Of a stretch of 64,000 nt of DNA, positions 45,459-56,225 are shown one piece after another. The DNA lies in contig JAUCBJ010002200.1 of the NCBI GenBank assembly GCA_032718475.1, positions 1-64,000 of the forward strand, given 5' to 3'. A program made the position numbers and the translations under genes. Under the pieces are notes generated by a model. It ran no database searches, was not told the DNA's origin, and saw only the letters and a list, made by a program, of their open reading frames with translations. The stretch comes from Nemertoderma westbladi (lineage: Eukaryota > Xenacoelomorpha > Nemertodermatida > Nemertodermatidae). The stretch's first letter is position 1. Every line of letters starts with the position of its first letter.

Positions 45459-46514
45459 TTAGTTACATTCTTGATGATTTCTAATGGTAACTTGATGGTT
45501 ACTGTGAAACTGATAGATTTCAACTAACATTTTCCAAAAAGCACGAGTTTTATCGGGACTGAAACCATGCCTAGCTATAAGCTGTAACCAATCGCACTTG
45601 ATGAACTTATTGTCCTTATCGACAACAGCAACTTGTATGGATGGCAAATTCACAGGCTTTATGCCAATGCTAAAAGCAAGGATTCCAGCAAAAGCTTCCT
45701 CTACAGGAATTATGATTTGTGAGGGAACTTGTGCTAATAAATGAGATACAACGTCTTTAGAAAGCAAGTAGAATCCTCCAGAGTTATAGGGAGGGTAGAA
45801 CTTTTGTGGATAATCCTCAACATCTACTTGGTACCTCAACATGTTTTTATCGATGGATCGATATACTGGAGAATTATAATTTGTATGGCCTCCGTAGAAA
45901 CCAGTTCGGTTTTTATTCTTTCCTATAAACTCGACTAAATAGAAAGGATTTACAAACATATCTTGATCCCCAACAATAACGAATCTTGCTTTCTCACAAT
46001 ATCGTTCAGACCAAACCCACGTCATCACAAGTTTTAGAGTTAAATTACGAAAGCTGTCAGTAAAATTAGCCTGCACTATATCTCCATAGGTGTTGCTCTC
46101 TATTTCAATTTCTTTTTGAGATTCGGTATTTATGTAACCCAGTGTAAAAATTGTAACCATATTAGTTCCATTGATTCGCTTTGGATTTGCCCAAGTTTCT
46201 CTGATCACTTTCCTCTTTTGGAATTCTAATGGTGATGATTTTAGCATAATAAGAACAAGGCCATTCCCATTTATTGGTTCTGTAGAATTATAGCAACCAT
46301 TTGGGTTTCTAATAATGAATTCAATTGTAATATTCGATTCATTACTTTTCTTTACTATAAATTCATCACTATTCTTTAGAAGTTTATATATAAACACATA
46401 ATTTTGAGAAAAACAAAAATAAAATAATGCGTTTATCAGTGTGATAATGAGTATAAACATTAATGTAATTCGAAACTTCCCTTTGATGCGGCAATTGTAA
46501 GGCAAAATCATCAT
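45459..46514 (-). CDS. beta-1,3-galactosyltransferase-like protein (GT31), intronless
   Basis: 351 residues, a complete frame. Type II membrane topology: a short basic cytoplasmic tail (KGKFR), one hydrophobic anchor at about 15-36, then a lumenal catalytic domain with several N-glycosylation sites. GT31 motifs in order: KRKVIRETW (100-108; family RRxxIRxTW), VGDQDMFVNP (181-190; the metal-binding DxD, usually DDD, here DQD), YPPYNSGGFYLLS (240-252; family PPYxxGxGYxxS), and PVEEAFAG (270-277; family EDVxxG). Such enzymes add galactose or N-acetylglucosamine in beta-1,3 linkage to glycans in the Golgi; donor and acceptor cannot be told from sequence. The EDV motif is altered to EEA, so activity should not be assumed. 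It ends with a short extension after the catalytic domain. Vertebrate members are often single-exon too. Confidence 0.9.
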   Translation of the reverse strand: MMILPYNCRIKGKFRITLMFILIITLINALFYFCFSQNYVFIYKLLKNSDEFIVKKSNESNITIEFIIRNPNGCYNSTEPINGNGLVLIMLKSSPLEFQKRKVIRETWANPKRINGTNMVTIFTLGYINTESQKEIEIESNTYGDIVQANFTDSFRNLTLKLVMTWVWSERYCEKARFVIVGDQDMFVNPFYLVEFIGKNKNRTGFYGGHTNYNSPVYRSIDKNMLRYQVDVEDYPQKFYPPYNSGGFYLLSKDVVSHLLAQVPSQIIIPVEEAFAGILAFSIGIKPVNLPSIQVAVVDKDNKFIKCDWLQLIARHGFSPDKTRAFWKMLVEIYQFHSNHQVTIRNHQECN

Positions 46515-49500
46515 TCATTTCTGTAAAAGTGTTATTACTTGATAAATAATCCAATATCACGAGTGAGTATAAATGTAAACACTCCAAACTGTGATCTGCA
46601 TTCAAATAAGTTATGAATGACTCTGTATTGAGTTCAACATAACTTGTTAACTCCTATTAATAATTAGTGTAACCCTAAGATATAAAATACCATCAAACTA
46701 TCAACCAATCAAACTCAAATCAAACCATCAAAATAATTGTAAACTATAAGTTGGAATGTTGATGAGAATAATAACAAAAATAGTTAACAACTTATCGATA
46801 TTTTATGACAGATACTACAACAAATCATGGAGTTCTAGAATATTAACTTATACCAGGACTGGAAACTGTTTATTCGGAAATACCAGTTGAGGCCTACTTT
46901 CATATTTTTGCTAGCAGTTATTTATTTTAGTAGTCATCATATCTAAATCGCTACCACTTGAGTTTTTCTGAACGGATTTTAATAATTTATGTTGCATTAG
47001 ATGCGCGCAGATTTCTCAGCTTTACTGTTTGTATGTACTATGTATATAAAATAACCTTTATATCTGTTAATAATAAAAATAATTTATATTGCGCAAAATT
47101 TTCAAGGGAATAATCTAAAATTTGGTAAAACAGGTTAAAAAATTGTTTTACAATATTCGGTTCAGTTAAAACAATTCCGAATTCAATTAAAACAAGCTCT
47201 GGTCTGTACGTATGAATAAGATACGATATAATAAATCATAAGTAACAGTTAAACTACTACAGTAGGAGCGAAACAAGAGATAGGAGTAGCTACTCTCGGG
47301 TAGCAGCTATAACGAAATAGGAGAAGAGGAGCCTTCGGGTCGCCTACGGCCTCTGCTGACTGTTTGCTTTCATTTAATAATAATTCATGCCCTGGTCTAT
47401 ATGTAGGAGTAAGTTGTGATAAATAATTTAATTTATGAATGAATTATCCTAAAATCCAAAAATGTTAGGGAGACATTTACTGTATGCGTATATAAAAAAA
47501 TATGTACGCCCAGAGAGGATAGTGTCAACAATGTATTTTATCCCCACTCCAACCCAAATAATTTCTGCGCCAGCTGTGGCTTTAGCGTGCTAAGTCTGAA
47601 TAAACCATGGCGTGTCGTTGAGAGACAGGGGGGGGGGGGGGGGGGGGTAACTCGACGCAAAACCCGCCTTGGCGAATTAATATCCCGCCTCAATGTTAAA
47701 TTCTCAATTTAGGGAAAGGAGCAGGTTATACGTTATTTTAACCAAAACAATAAACTAAACACAATAGAACTGGTTACAGTTTTATTTTTGAGAGTAATCA
47801 GCTGTTATTTGCGTCGAATTTCCCCTGGTATAAAGTAAAAAATATAGGGCAAAAAAAGTAAAAAATATAAGGCAAAAAAATAATTGCCATTTATTATTCT
47901 TTGATATTTTACGAGTGCGTCTCATGTCGGACATTAGAATAACAAAATTATTTGTGACAGTATTATATTGACATATTGACAGTATTATATACATTGACAT
48001 ATTCCCTCACTTCTCCGGATATTAGCACGTCTTCTTGTTTAATATCGAAATATTGAAGGGGAGATCAATTATGAGAGTCAGCAAGAGAGGTGAAACAGCT
48101 TCTGCTTTCTTTGAAGTTTCGTACTGTACTCTTAACTACTGTAGTGCTCCAGCGAGGGGTATGTAGTAGATTGTGTTGGAATCGGCAGATGTTATGCGTG
48201 GTGGATTAATAAATGCTCGTCTGCAATGTTATTCGATGTTTGCGTGTTGTCTGTTGTTATAATAATAATAATAATATTTATAAAGTGCCTTTCTAAGCAC
48301 TATTTCAAGGCGCTGTGAATGTTATACAGTACATTGTGTAGTTGAGCTCAAGATTTGTTAACTACAGAGCTAGTACAAAAATGCTAGCTACCATGTCTCC
48401 AAAGCGTAACTGTTTGATGTAAAACTTCTCTTAGTAAAGAAAAAAATGATATTTAAAATTTTGAAAAATAGCTATTTTTATAGAAATGTTCTAGAACAAA
48501 AAACATTTGTTCTAGAACAAAGTTTTTATAGTTAAATAGCTAACATATTCTAGAACATTTATAAAAATAGCAAAAACTAGATAAATATAACAAATTTGGC
48601 ATGGTAGGTATATACGCTTCGAGGCAATCGAAAGTCGAAACAGTACCCACTGCACTTGTTCACCATTATTAAAGAGCTGATACTCCCGTCGTACAGGTAA
48701 ACAGAACTATAAATATCACGTCGCATACACACACTCAATTATTATGTAGCTGCACCATGTGAGGAAATACAATAAATAGCTAATTAGTATTGGCAGTAAT
48801 TAACAAGTATAGGCCTCAACTGGTATTTTTATTTTGCCTATAGCTACCTAGTTTGCAGTCCTGGTCCTGGTAAAAATAACATTCTAGAAGTCCATGGTGG
48901 TCCATGTCATCAGAAAATGACACTATATTACAATAATTTTTATGAGCTGAAAGTTGAAAGTTAAATGTTTATGTGAGAACCGGGACTAAGGTAACAGGAC
49001 TAACGCGATTCATAACATTCTGACATTGACAATTCGAAAGTGGAAAGTGCATACCGCATACCGGTAGTCAATATAGGCAGACGCAGACAGACATTACGTT
49101 TATAACGAACCTGCCTATTAATAGGCCAGGGTAGTTCTTGTCAAGAGTTGAGCCATTCAAAAACACAATGTGGTTGTGTGTGTATGTATAACTATCCAAT
49201 ATCTCAAAAACTCAAGCAGGTACGCAAAAATTTTAATAACAAACTCTACATAAATTTTGGTTGCGCACAAGACTGTATATTTTTGTGGCGTTTTGATCAC
49301 GGGGTCACTGAAAAATAGCGGTTTTGAAAATTTAAAGTCGAATTTCACCGATTTCAATTCGTCGAGTATGCACCAACTTTTTTATTTGGGCTATTCAATC
49401 ATTTGAGCAACATATTTGAGACTCAGAATCTTTTCAAATATCGCCAATCTCGCACAGAACGTCGCCAAAATTTATTAGTCCGGGAAAAAAACGCACAAAT

Positions 49501-49896
49501 TCGTCTAAAAGAGTAAATTATTGGTTGCAGAATAATATGATTCAACTAGAAAAGCCAGCACGCTGGCTGCTATAAGGAGACCGCCCATAGACAAACGTAG
49601 TGTAGCTGGGTCCCCTCCTCACCTCATACATTATCATCAACCTATAAAACATTTGAACGGCCCAGTGTTAAAATTCAATCAGCTGGCCTCCCACTTAACA
49701 TAGAGTAGCAGTGAGAGTGAGTAACCTTATAGATATTCCCATAGGATTCACTGGGAAGAGCTATTCTGCTGTCGGGGTAATACATTTTACAAACTAACAG
49801 TTGATGTTTGATTACTGCTTGGGCACTGGGATAGAGCGAGTTATAAATTTAGCAAGTAATATACAGTACCGGTACTTCTGTGATGGCGGTTGTAGT
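46515..49896. other. intergenic DNA with inverted repeats and poly-G tract
   Basis: No supported gene. Contents: an inverted repeat at about 46826-46925 and 48808-48903; a G run of about 17-20 bp at 47630-47647; a common invertebrate-type repeat at about 48257-48320 (ATAATATTTATAAAGTGCCT, CTTTCTAAGCAC, CAAGGCGCTGTG); and a TTCTAGAA-rich hairpin at 48466-48585. The small frame at 47782-48000 has one hydrophobic stretch but no similarity. Confidence 0.6.
48466..48585. repeat. imperfect palindrome with three TTCTAGAA sites
   Basis: TAGCTATTTTTATAGAAATG near 48469 is inverted at about 48555-48573 (CATTTATAAAAATAGC). TTCTAGAA sits at 48489, 48510 and 48548. Each has the TTCnnGAA spacing of a heat-shock element; function unproven. 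Confidence 0.7.
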
Positions 49897-50330
49897 TCAC
49901 CTGTAGTTCATTGCACTTTGGGTCAAAGGAGGTATGATAGATGGGAAGGGCCTCTTGATGTTGTGACTGCATAGGAGCTTGGCAGGGGATCTGCTACCAT
50001 AGCGCAGGGTGTCCCCTGGGCAATTCCATAATTGGTCATGAGGAGTTTTTTTCATGGCATTAACGGCAACCTCAGCACAGCATTGGTGTGAACCAGGTAG
50101 GGACTGGAGGGCTTGAGCTGGATCCCCCACTGGTGGAGGAACTGGCAAATCTTGTCAGAGACGAATTGGGGGCCACCAGCAGGGTGGAGGATTGTGGGGA
50201 CAGAGGTGGCAAGGAAGAGATGGTGGAGTCAGTTAGTGATTGCGCGAGACATTGTGTCAGAATTGAGGCGGTTCAGCGTGGGCTAGCCAGTGAACTCATC
50301 AGTAACTACCAGGTATTTGATAGCGCCAAC
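49897..50330 (-). pseudogene. decayed Ty3/gypsy integrase fragment
   Basis: The minus strand gives VTDEFTG-stop-P, then PAGGPQFVSDKICQFLHQWG, SSPYLVHTN, then in a shifted frame CAEVAVNAMKKTPHDQLW and YGSRSPAKLLCSH. These follow the gypsy integrase core order (D, then DGGPQF, then the E region with AVKAMKK, then RSPAQLLFGR). At least one frameshift and several stops; only the integrase core survives. Confidence 0.75.
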
Positions 50331-51180
50331 CTGGATGAGGTTGGTATGTGTGCGCTGGAAGGGCCTCGTGGCTTCCAGGTTGTGTTAGAGGGGCATAGAA
50401 AGGTAGGTTGGTCTGGCACGAATGGTATCAGTTTGGGATTGTTATCCGATTTAAATTTATACATAAAGAAGCAACTTTATCCACAACCTGGGGCAGAAAA
50501 TTTCAGAAATAAATGGTTCAACCTTATAGATAACCAAGTTAGAGTTTCATGTTTCTCCCGTGTTGATCGAGAGGATGGCCCTTGGCTAATCAAACTTCAG
50601 ATTCCCAAAGCATCAAATCGACCGGTCAAAGATGACAGCAGCCCCAAGCGGCACCGGTTGGCGTGTCACAAGCCTGAAAAGGACTTGGGCACATTGACAC
50701 TAGGCGCCGCGAGGGAATGGAGGGAGCGGACGAGGATGAGTTCATTCCCTTCTGGGAAATGCTCAAGAGGGGAATCTATTGAACTGGATGCTTAATCTAT
50801 GACAACGAGGGGAAGTCATCATCATTATCCAAGAAAGACACGTTGTTGCATTGCAAGGAGTTTCTAGATGGCAATCGAATGTTGCTTGAACATTATGGCG
50901 ATCTCCAGGCTCACAGTGCAACGTATTAAAGTGATTACCGAGATTCTGTTGTTTCGTAAACGATAAGAGGGAAAAACCCTAGATGAACGGTCATCATAGT
51001 TCTCAGTAACTTCGATGGATTGGTGTTAGTTTGTCAGATATGTCCCCCCTGATTCGATTCGGATCCCTGCAGAGCGATATTGATGTTACCGAAGTGTGTC
51101 TGCAAACTGATCCTGGATGATCTGGTCACCAAGATCGGGTCAAATATTAAGACGGATCTGCTGACTGACTATGACGGAGC
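50331..51180 (+). other. unassigned region with short open frame
   Basis: A 235-codon frame (50088-50795) overlaps the antisense side of the gypsy fragment in its first third. The rest (SCFSRVDREDGPWLIKLQIP) has no family I recognise. The segment at about 50663-50725 (CAAGCCTGAAAAGGACTTGG and on) matches the tandem repeat at 54261-54600. Confidence 0.35.
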
Positions 51181-53008
51181 TCCTACCCAATGAGAGCTTA
51201 TAAAGGATATAGAGATGCTTGATAACTTCATTGACACCCAAGATGTTGTTGTCGCGTGGTTGCGCCGAGGTAACTGCATGCAAACGTTTAAAGATATTAA
51301 ACCGGGGAGAACTAGTCTCGGATATCTGGCGTTACTGCTTTACGGTATCGACTTTAAACCAGCTTCCTTTAAGAACTGTACAAGAGATTATCTATACCCT
51401 CCTCAGTGGATCGACTCTACATAAGATCCTCGATGGAAGGAGGTCGACTGCTCCTGGGATTTATATAAGACATGGGAAAAACCTACCATCTACCACTACA
51501 TCTATGTGATGATGGTGTTGCTGATGGTTGTGAGGTTTATGTGCAAAACGCTAAAAACTCTAATCTATATACAACCCACTTTATAATAGAAGTTTGGATG
51601 GAACGTCGTTATGGAACACGCCTTCCTACCCATCGCCGATATAGTCCCCAAGGAGGTACATAAGGGTCTACCATTCGATATCTGGACTCGCCACGGATTG
51701 AGGGATATTGGAACAATGGAGGATCGGTTGAAGCCTATGGTTCTGGAGACTTCAATGGACGATGAGGACGTTCTTCCAGACATCGAATCAAGAAACGGAA
51801 ATCCTCCCCGATAGTGCTTAACATCCCAAGGCCCAAACGAATGGTGGCGAGCGAGCCTGAAAAGGATTCGAGCACCATTGTTCTGCTTGGGCTGAGGAGC
51901 CCTGCGATCGAGTCAGACGACAAGAAGGCTTTCCGAAGCTTCGGCAACAGTGCGTCGTCTTGTCTCCCTATCGGTTTCCTGGATGAGAGGAGTGGGACAT
52001 GGAGATATCTTGCGGCTCCGATTGGTGCACTACTTCCAACCAACTTACGTCACGCGGGATAATGGTTCACACATCTCCTTTCATCGCCACGCCGCCTGAA
52101 GAACTTCCGGACTTAAAGCAGGTGGTTGCACTATGGCCCGATGGTGGCATCTAATGGCTGGAGGTTACGCAAATAACGCCGGAGGTTATGCGAATAGCGA
52201 CGCAGGTTACTCAGGATCCTATGAGAGTGACTCGATGGTATCTGGAACAGACTAAGTGGGTTAGCCAACAAACCAACTACATACAGCAATGCCCGGCTGG
52301 CTATCAACATGGCTTCCATATAGAATATGCGGACCAGACACCTCTACATGAAACACATATCAAGCATTCCGTTCCATAAGGAATATAAGAAACTACGTTT
52401 TCAGGAGGGAGATCAACTACCCATATACTACGGGACTCCAGAAACTTGGGATGTTTGTAGTAAATGTGGATCGGAACAATGCCCGTGTTATGCCGAAGGT
52501 TTACATGAACTCTGTCAGGCCAAAATGGGTATGTTATACTGTATATATTGCGCCAAACCAGGACACGATACCTGAGTGTGTTCATCACTTTGTTCCATAT
52601 ATCACATATGTGGATTCCGTGGACACCATTCTGATAGAAAAGGAAACATCAAGTGTCCGGCTAAAGATAAGTTAGCAACCTCCAATATGTTGATGTTTGA
52701 AACATTTGCCAACTCACACATCAAAGTGAGGGGACGTTATAGCCAAACCAAGGACGGCCGGGAGATGTCAAAGGGATATTTCACCTTCCTGGAAACCCTT
52801 GCTACCAGAGAACAGCTATCCTTCAAATACAAGGACCTCATTCTCTCAGCCACGATGTTCGGTCCTACCGAGGTTATTTGTCGCTTGTATTCCTATGATG
52901 AAGATGCCGGAGACGTGAAGTGGCTCCTGATCACTAGGGAAGGGGAGATAGACAGACGTTATGAGCTCGAATACGGTGAGCCCAAGTTGAACCACGTCGC
53001 TAAATGAC
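51181..53008 (+). pseudogene. broken coding stretch ending in Cys/His zinc-knuckle-like segment
   Basis: Successive plus-strand frames have protein-like composition but are split by stops: 51215-51424, 51611-51794, 52134-52253, 52327-52575 and 52576-53007. Near 52440-52660 it is rich in Cys/His: DVCSKCGSEQCPC, CIYCAKPGHDT-stop-VC (CX2CX4HX4C spacing around a TGA) and CGFRGHHSDRKGNIKC. A Gly/Tyr-rich segment lies before it (YANNAGGYANSDAGYSGSYE). This suggests the nucleocapsid part of a decayed retroelement. The last 143 codons are intact (ending at 53007) with no recognised domain. No RT is attached. Confidence 0.4.
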
Positions 53009-53156
53009 AGGCCATGATGTCATTGGCTACGGCAGCGCTTGATACTCCTCTAGCAGTGGTTAGCATCAATTAGGATCTAAGGAGAAAGTAACGGAAGTCA
53101 AACAAGGTGTTGAGAGAGGCTAGGGCATCGAACTCTAGGAAAGAGGAAAAAAATCA

Positions 53157-53535
53157 GTAGAGGTGGGGTTCGTGGCACACTGCTGATGAGGAGAACCACG
53201 AATCCCAGGGTTCAGTGTTTAAATCTCCGAAACCCATTTATTTTTATAAAATTTATTACTTAGACTTACCTTTTCGGCGGACAAAATGTCCTATATTTTT
53301 CGTAATTTATGGGATAGCCTATTTCGTGCAATATTTACCGGAACCTGTAGTTACTGTATGGTTTGGTGCAATTTTTCTTGTGGTAGTTGGGTTGGGTTAT
53401 GTAGCACTAAAATCGATTTGGTATTTTGTGTTTTTTGATGGGCCTAGTGCCTGAGTACTAACAGTGGTCCAAGTGGCCCTAAATGCTAGGTAGTATCTGA
53501 GGGAATAGACCCCATGTCCTATTTTATTGTTTTAA
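53157..53535 (+). repeat. 379-bp direct repeat A with hammerhead-like core
   Basis: Identical to 53832-54210 apart from one base (T53334 against C54009). The first 80 nt contain CTGATGA (53183-53189) and CTCC-GAAA-CCC (53225-53235), arranged as a hammerhead ribozyme core. A 79-codon frame inside starts at GTG, not ATG, so I do not call it a gene. Confidence 0.9.
53166..53235 (+). ncRNA. candidate hammerhead ribozyme, copy A
   Basis: Core boxes CUGAUGA (53183-53189) and GAAA (53229-53232) are joined by complementary GGAG (53190-53193) and CUCC (53225-53228), giving stem II with a long loop that can pair further (GAACC with GGTTC). ACCC (53232-53235) pairs with GGGT (53166-53169) as stem III. 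This puts the cleavage triplet GUU at 53168-53170 and a short hairpin, CGTGGCACACTG, as stem I. All invariant core positions fit. Weak points: stem I is only 3-4 bp, stem III 4 bp, and a competing hairpin (GGGTTCGTGG with CCACGAATCCC) exists. Confidence 0.5.
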
Positions 53536-53831
53536 TATTAATATTACAATCCCTCTAAAGTCGTGGTTGTCAACATCATATAATTATATATTTAAAGGGG
53601 TATTTTCTGACATCTGCGCAATTTTGTTTAAAAATCTGATCATATATCTGTACGTACATACCGGTAGGTGCTAATTGGGGTTGGTTGCATTCAGTTGGGA
53701 AATCATGTTTATGCATTTGGGGCTGATGGTAACATATATTGGGGGTGGGTGGTTTCAACTCTGTTCGGTGGTACGGTAGGATTTCTAATTTATTGGTCAT
53801 TGTCTTAATTTAGTGGTGCAGTTTTGTTAGG
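53536..53831. other. spacer between the 379-bp repeats
   Basis: 296 bp, non-coding, AT-rich at left and GT-rich at right. With one repeat it makes a 675-nt period. Confidence 0.7.
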
Positions 53832-54210
53832 GTAGAGGTGGGGTTCGTGGCACACTGCTGATGAGGAGAACCACGAATCCCAGGGTTCAGTGTTTAAATC
53901 TCCGAAACCCATTTATTTTTATAAAATTTATTACTTAGACTTACCTTTTCGGCGGACAAAATGTCCTATATTTTTCGTAATTTATGGGATAGCCTATTTC
54001 GTGCAATACTTACCGGAACCTGTAGTTACTGTATGGTTTGGTGCAATTTTTCTTGTGGTAGTTGGGTTGGGTTATGTAGCACTAAAATCGATTTGGTATT
54101 TTGTGTTTTTTGATGGGCCTAGTGCCTGAGTACTAACAGTGGTCCAAGTGGCCCTAAATGCTAGGTAGTATCTGAGGGAATAGACCCCATGTCCTATTTT
54201 ATTGTTTTAA
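53832..54210 (+). repeat. 379-bp direct repeat B with hammerhead-like core
   Basis: Copy of 53157-53535 at offset 675; one synonymous-looking difference. It ends at the same base (ATTGTTTTAA) as copy A, after which the flanks differ. Confidence 0.9.
53841..53910 (+). ncRNA. candidate hammerhead ribozyme, copy B
   Basis: Same core as copy A: CTGATGA at 53858-53864, GAAA at 53904-53907. Self-cleavage at both copies would release a 675-nt RNA. Confidence 0.5.
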
Positions 54211-54260
54211 GAAATAAGTAGGCCTACTACTGGCTTCAGGTAGAGTTCCTGATTTTGTCA

Positions 54261-54610
54261 GCTTATCACGAGCCTGAAAGGGACTCGGGGTATGCTGACA
54301 CCTGACGCTGCGCTAGTAAGGGGCAGCTGAAAATGGACAGCCAACAATGGACAGCCGAACATACATAGCAATGACTGCCAGTTGGTGTATCACGAGCCTG
54401 CAAAGGACTCGGGGTGCGCTGACACAAGGTGCCATAAGGTAAGGAACAGTCGAACGTACCAAGCGATGAATGCCAGTTGGTGTATAACGAGCCTGTAAAG
54501 GACTCGGGGTGCGCTGACACAAGCAGCCGCAAGGTAAGGGACAAGGACTGCCAAAACTGAGTGGTCCGTCTGCTGGTTGGCGTAGATACGAGCCTGAAAA
54601 TGGGGTCGGA
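54261..54610. repeat. about 100-bp tandem repeat with CGAGCCTGAAAAGGACTCGG motif
   Basis: AGCCTG-centred motif at 54271, 54395, 54490 and 54591 (spacing 124, 95, 101), followed by GGGGTGCGCTGACACAAG in the middle copies. Single related copies lie at 50671 and 51854. Confidence 0.8.
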
Positions 54611-55440
54611 TTATGTTCAAGTCGGGTCGGTGTCTGTCGATTTCTGGCCATTGGGTAGGTGAGGAACTGCAGCGATAAACTGTAGTAGACTCCGTCTAGC
54701 CGATAGTCAGTAGACCGTTTGGGAACCACTCGCCCCTTGCAATTCCTTTATAGGGTTGGTCCTAAGGCAAGTCAAGCAGCTTAGCTCGGGGTCTGTCAGA
54801 ACCTTGTAGGCTCGTATCTATGGTTAGGAATTGACGGCAACAGCAGTGCTTGGTGGTCTCTCGAGTTCCGCAGACATCCCCTCTGGACGGACCACTCCCT
54901 TTCCACCGAGTTCACGAACCTCCTTCATCCATTTGTCAAATGATAATTAGTGTAGCAGTATCCCGAATTTTCTCTCCAAGTCCCTTGGTGAAGTAATGAA
55001 GCTGACTCTATATCTTTGTCTATCAACGGCGTCCCATAGGACCTGTGCTTTCTTTGGCACCAATCAATAGTCTGGAACGATGGTGGTACAGCTCAAGCGA
55101 AAATAGTAACAAAATAATATGGAGGATGGCTCAGATCTTAGAATTTACACGAATTGCTATATTTTATTCGAAAGGTAACAGATAAAATGATACCCTCACT
55201 AAGAATAATTAATCATAATTATGTTATAATTGATATTAACTCAGTAAAATAAAATAAAGGCCAACGATTAATCAAAATCAGAAGGGGTGTAAACGCTACT
55301 GCTACAGCCTAAAACTCTCGTTTATTGTTTTGGTATGTATGAATAGTTCACTGGTGTGGGGTGCTTAGAAGGGGAAAGGAGTAAGACTGCTTTACTCTAC
55401 TGTTATGAGGTCAGTTAGTCTTGGGTTAATGAACCTGACT
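54611..55440. other. intergenic DNA, no gene seen
   Basis: No supported coding region or named repeat. Confidence 0.5.
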
Positions 55441-55463
55441 GATACTAGCCTACACTCTGTTGT

Positions 55464-55555
55464 TTTCGGATTTAAGTGACAAATTTTAGATTTAAGTAAC
55501 ACAATTCAGATTTAAGTGGCACATTTCGTATTTAAGTGACACATTTATTGTGACA
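55464..55555. repeat. 19-22-bp tandem repeat
   Basis: Four copies of GATTTAAGTGACACATTTC-like sequence, diverged. Confidence 0.8.
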
Positions 55556-55849
55556 CACATATTATTGGTTATCTTCCAAAAGGAAACAATATTATAATAA
55601 ATTCGTTTTATGAATTATATAATTCTTATTATTATTAAAAGTGTAATAGAGCATCAGATTACTGATATAAAAAGACTGCGATGTTTACTAAATATCTATT
55701 TGCGCTCTTTACAGTAACGCGCTCGACAGTAACATGGATATTGAGTTTACGAAAATGCTATTGGTCGCCATTTCTATAGTTACAGAAATGGTTATGGATG
55801 TGTCAGCTGTTACATGTATGGCGAGACACAGCATGGTTACTTCATGCAT

Positions 55850-56225
55850 GGCTAAGTTCAGGGGTCCCCCAAGGGACTATCGTAGGTTTATAATTTTTCC
55901 TGGGCCAGATAAATGACGCTACGGAGCAAATTAAAGAACGCCTTAAGTTTGTAGATGACTTGTCAGTGTATGAGATTTTACAAATTCAATTGACCAGCTA
56001 TTTGACTCAAATATACAACACTACACGGATATACTCATAGAATGGGAAAACGATAGTAACATGAAACTCAATCCAGTGAAATGTAAACAAATGGCCTTCT
56101 ACAAAGCAAAACGACCAATTGTACTTCCACAAGTCAATATTAGTGGAACAAATGTGGGAGTATAGTTGACAATGTAAAACTTCTCGGTGTTACAATATCC
56201 GCCGAACTCAAATGGAATATCATAT
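55850..56225 (+). pseudogene. LINE reverse transcriptase fragment (palm)
   Basis: The plus strand gives GVPQGTIVGL-stop-FF, INDATEQIKERLKFVDDLSV (the xxDD box as FVDD), then NMKLNPVKCKQMAFYKAKR and VKLLGVTISAELKWN-like text across a frameshift. This is the RT palm of a Jockey/CR1/L2-type LINE. Stops and frameshifts make it inactive. Confidence 0.8.

Noticed and set aside
46384-46605. Small ORF overlapping the start of the galactosyltransferase
   Set aside because: Shadow frame over the 5' end of a well-supported gene, with no similarity.
47782-48000. 72-codon frame with a hydrophobic stretch
   Set aside because: AT-rich chance frame; no motif, homologue or gene context.
53170-53220. Type I hammerhead reading with stem I ACACTG/CAGTGT
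   Set aside because: It would need GAAU instead of GAAA and a one-base loop in stem III. The type III reading fits every core position.
53215-54129. Two identical 79-codon hydrophobic frames in the 379-bp repeats
   Set aside because: They begin with GTG rather than ATG, lie partly over the ribozyme-like core, and show no family similarity. The single synonymous difference is not evidence enough.
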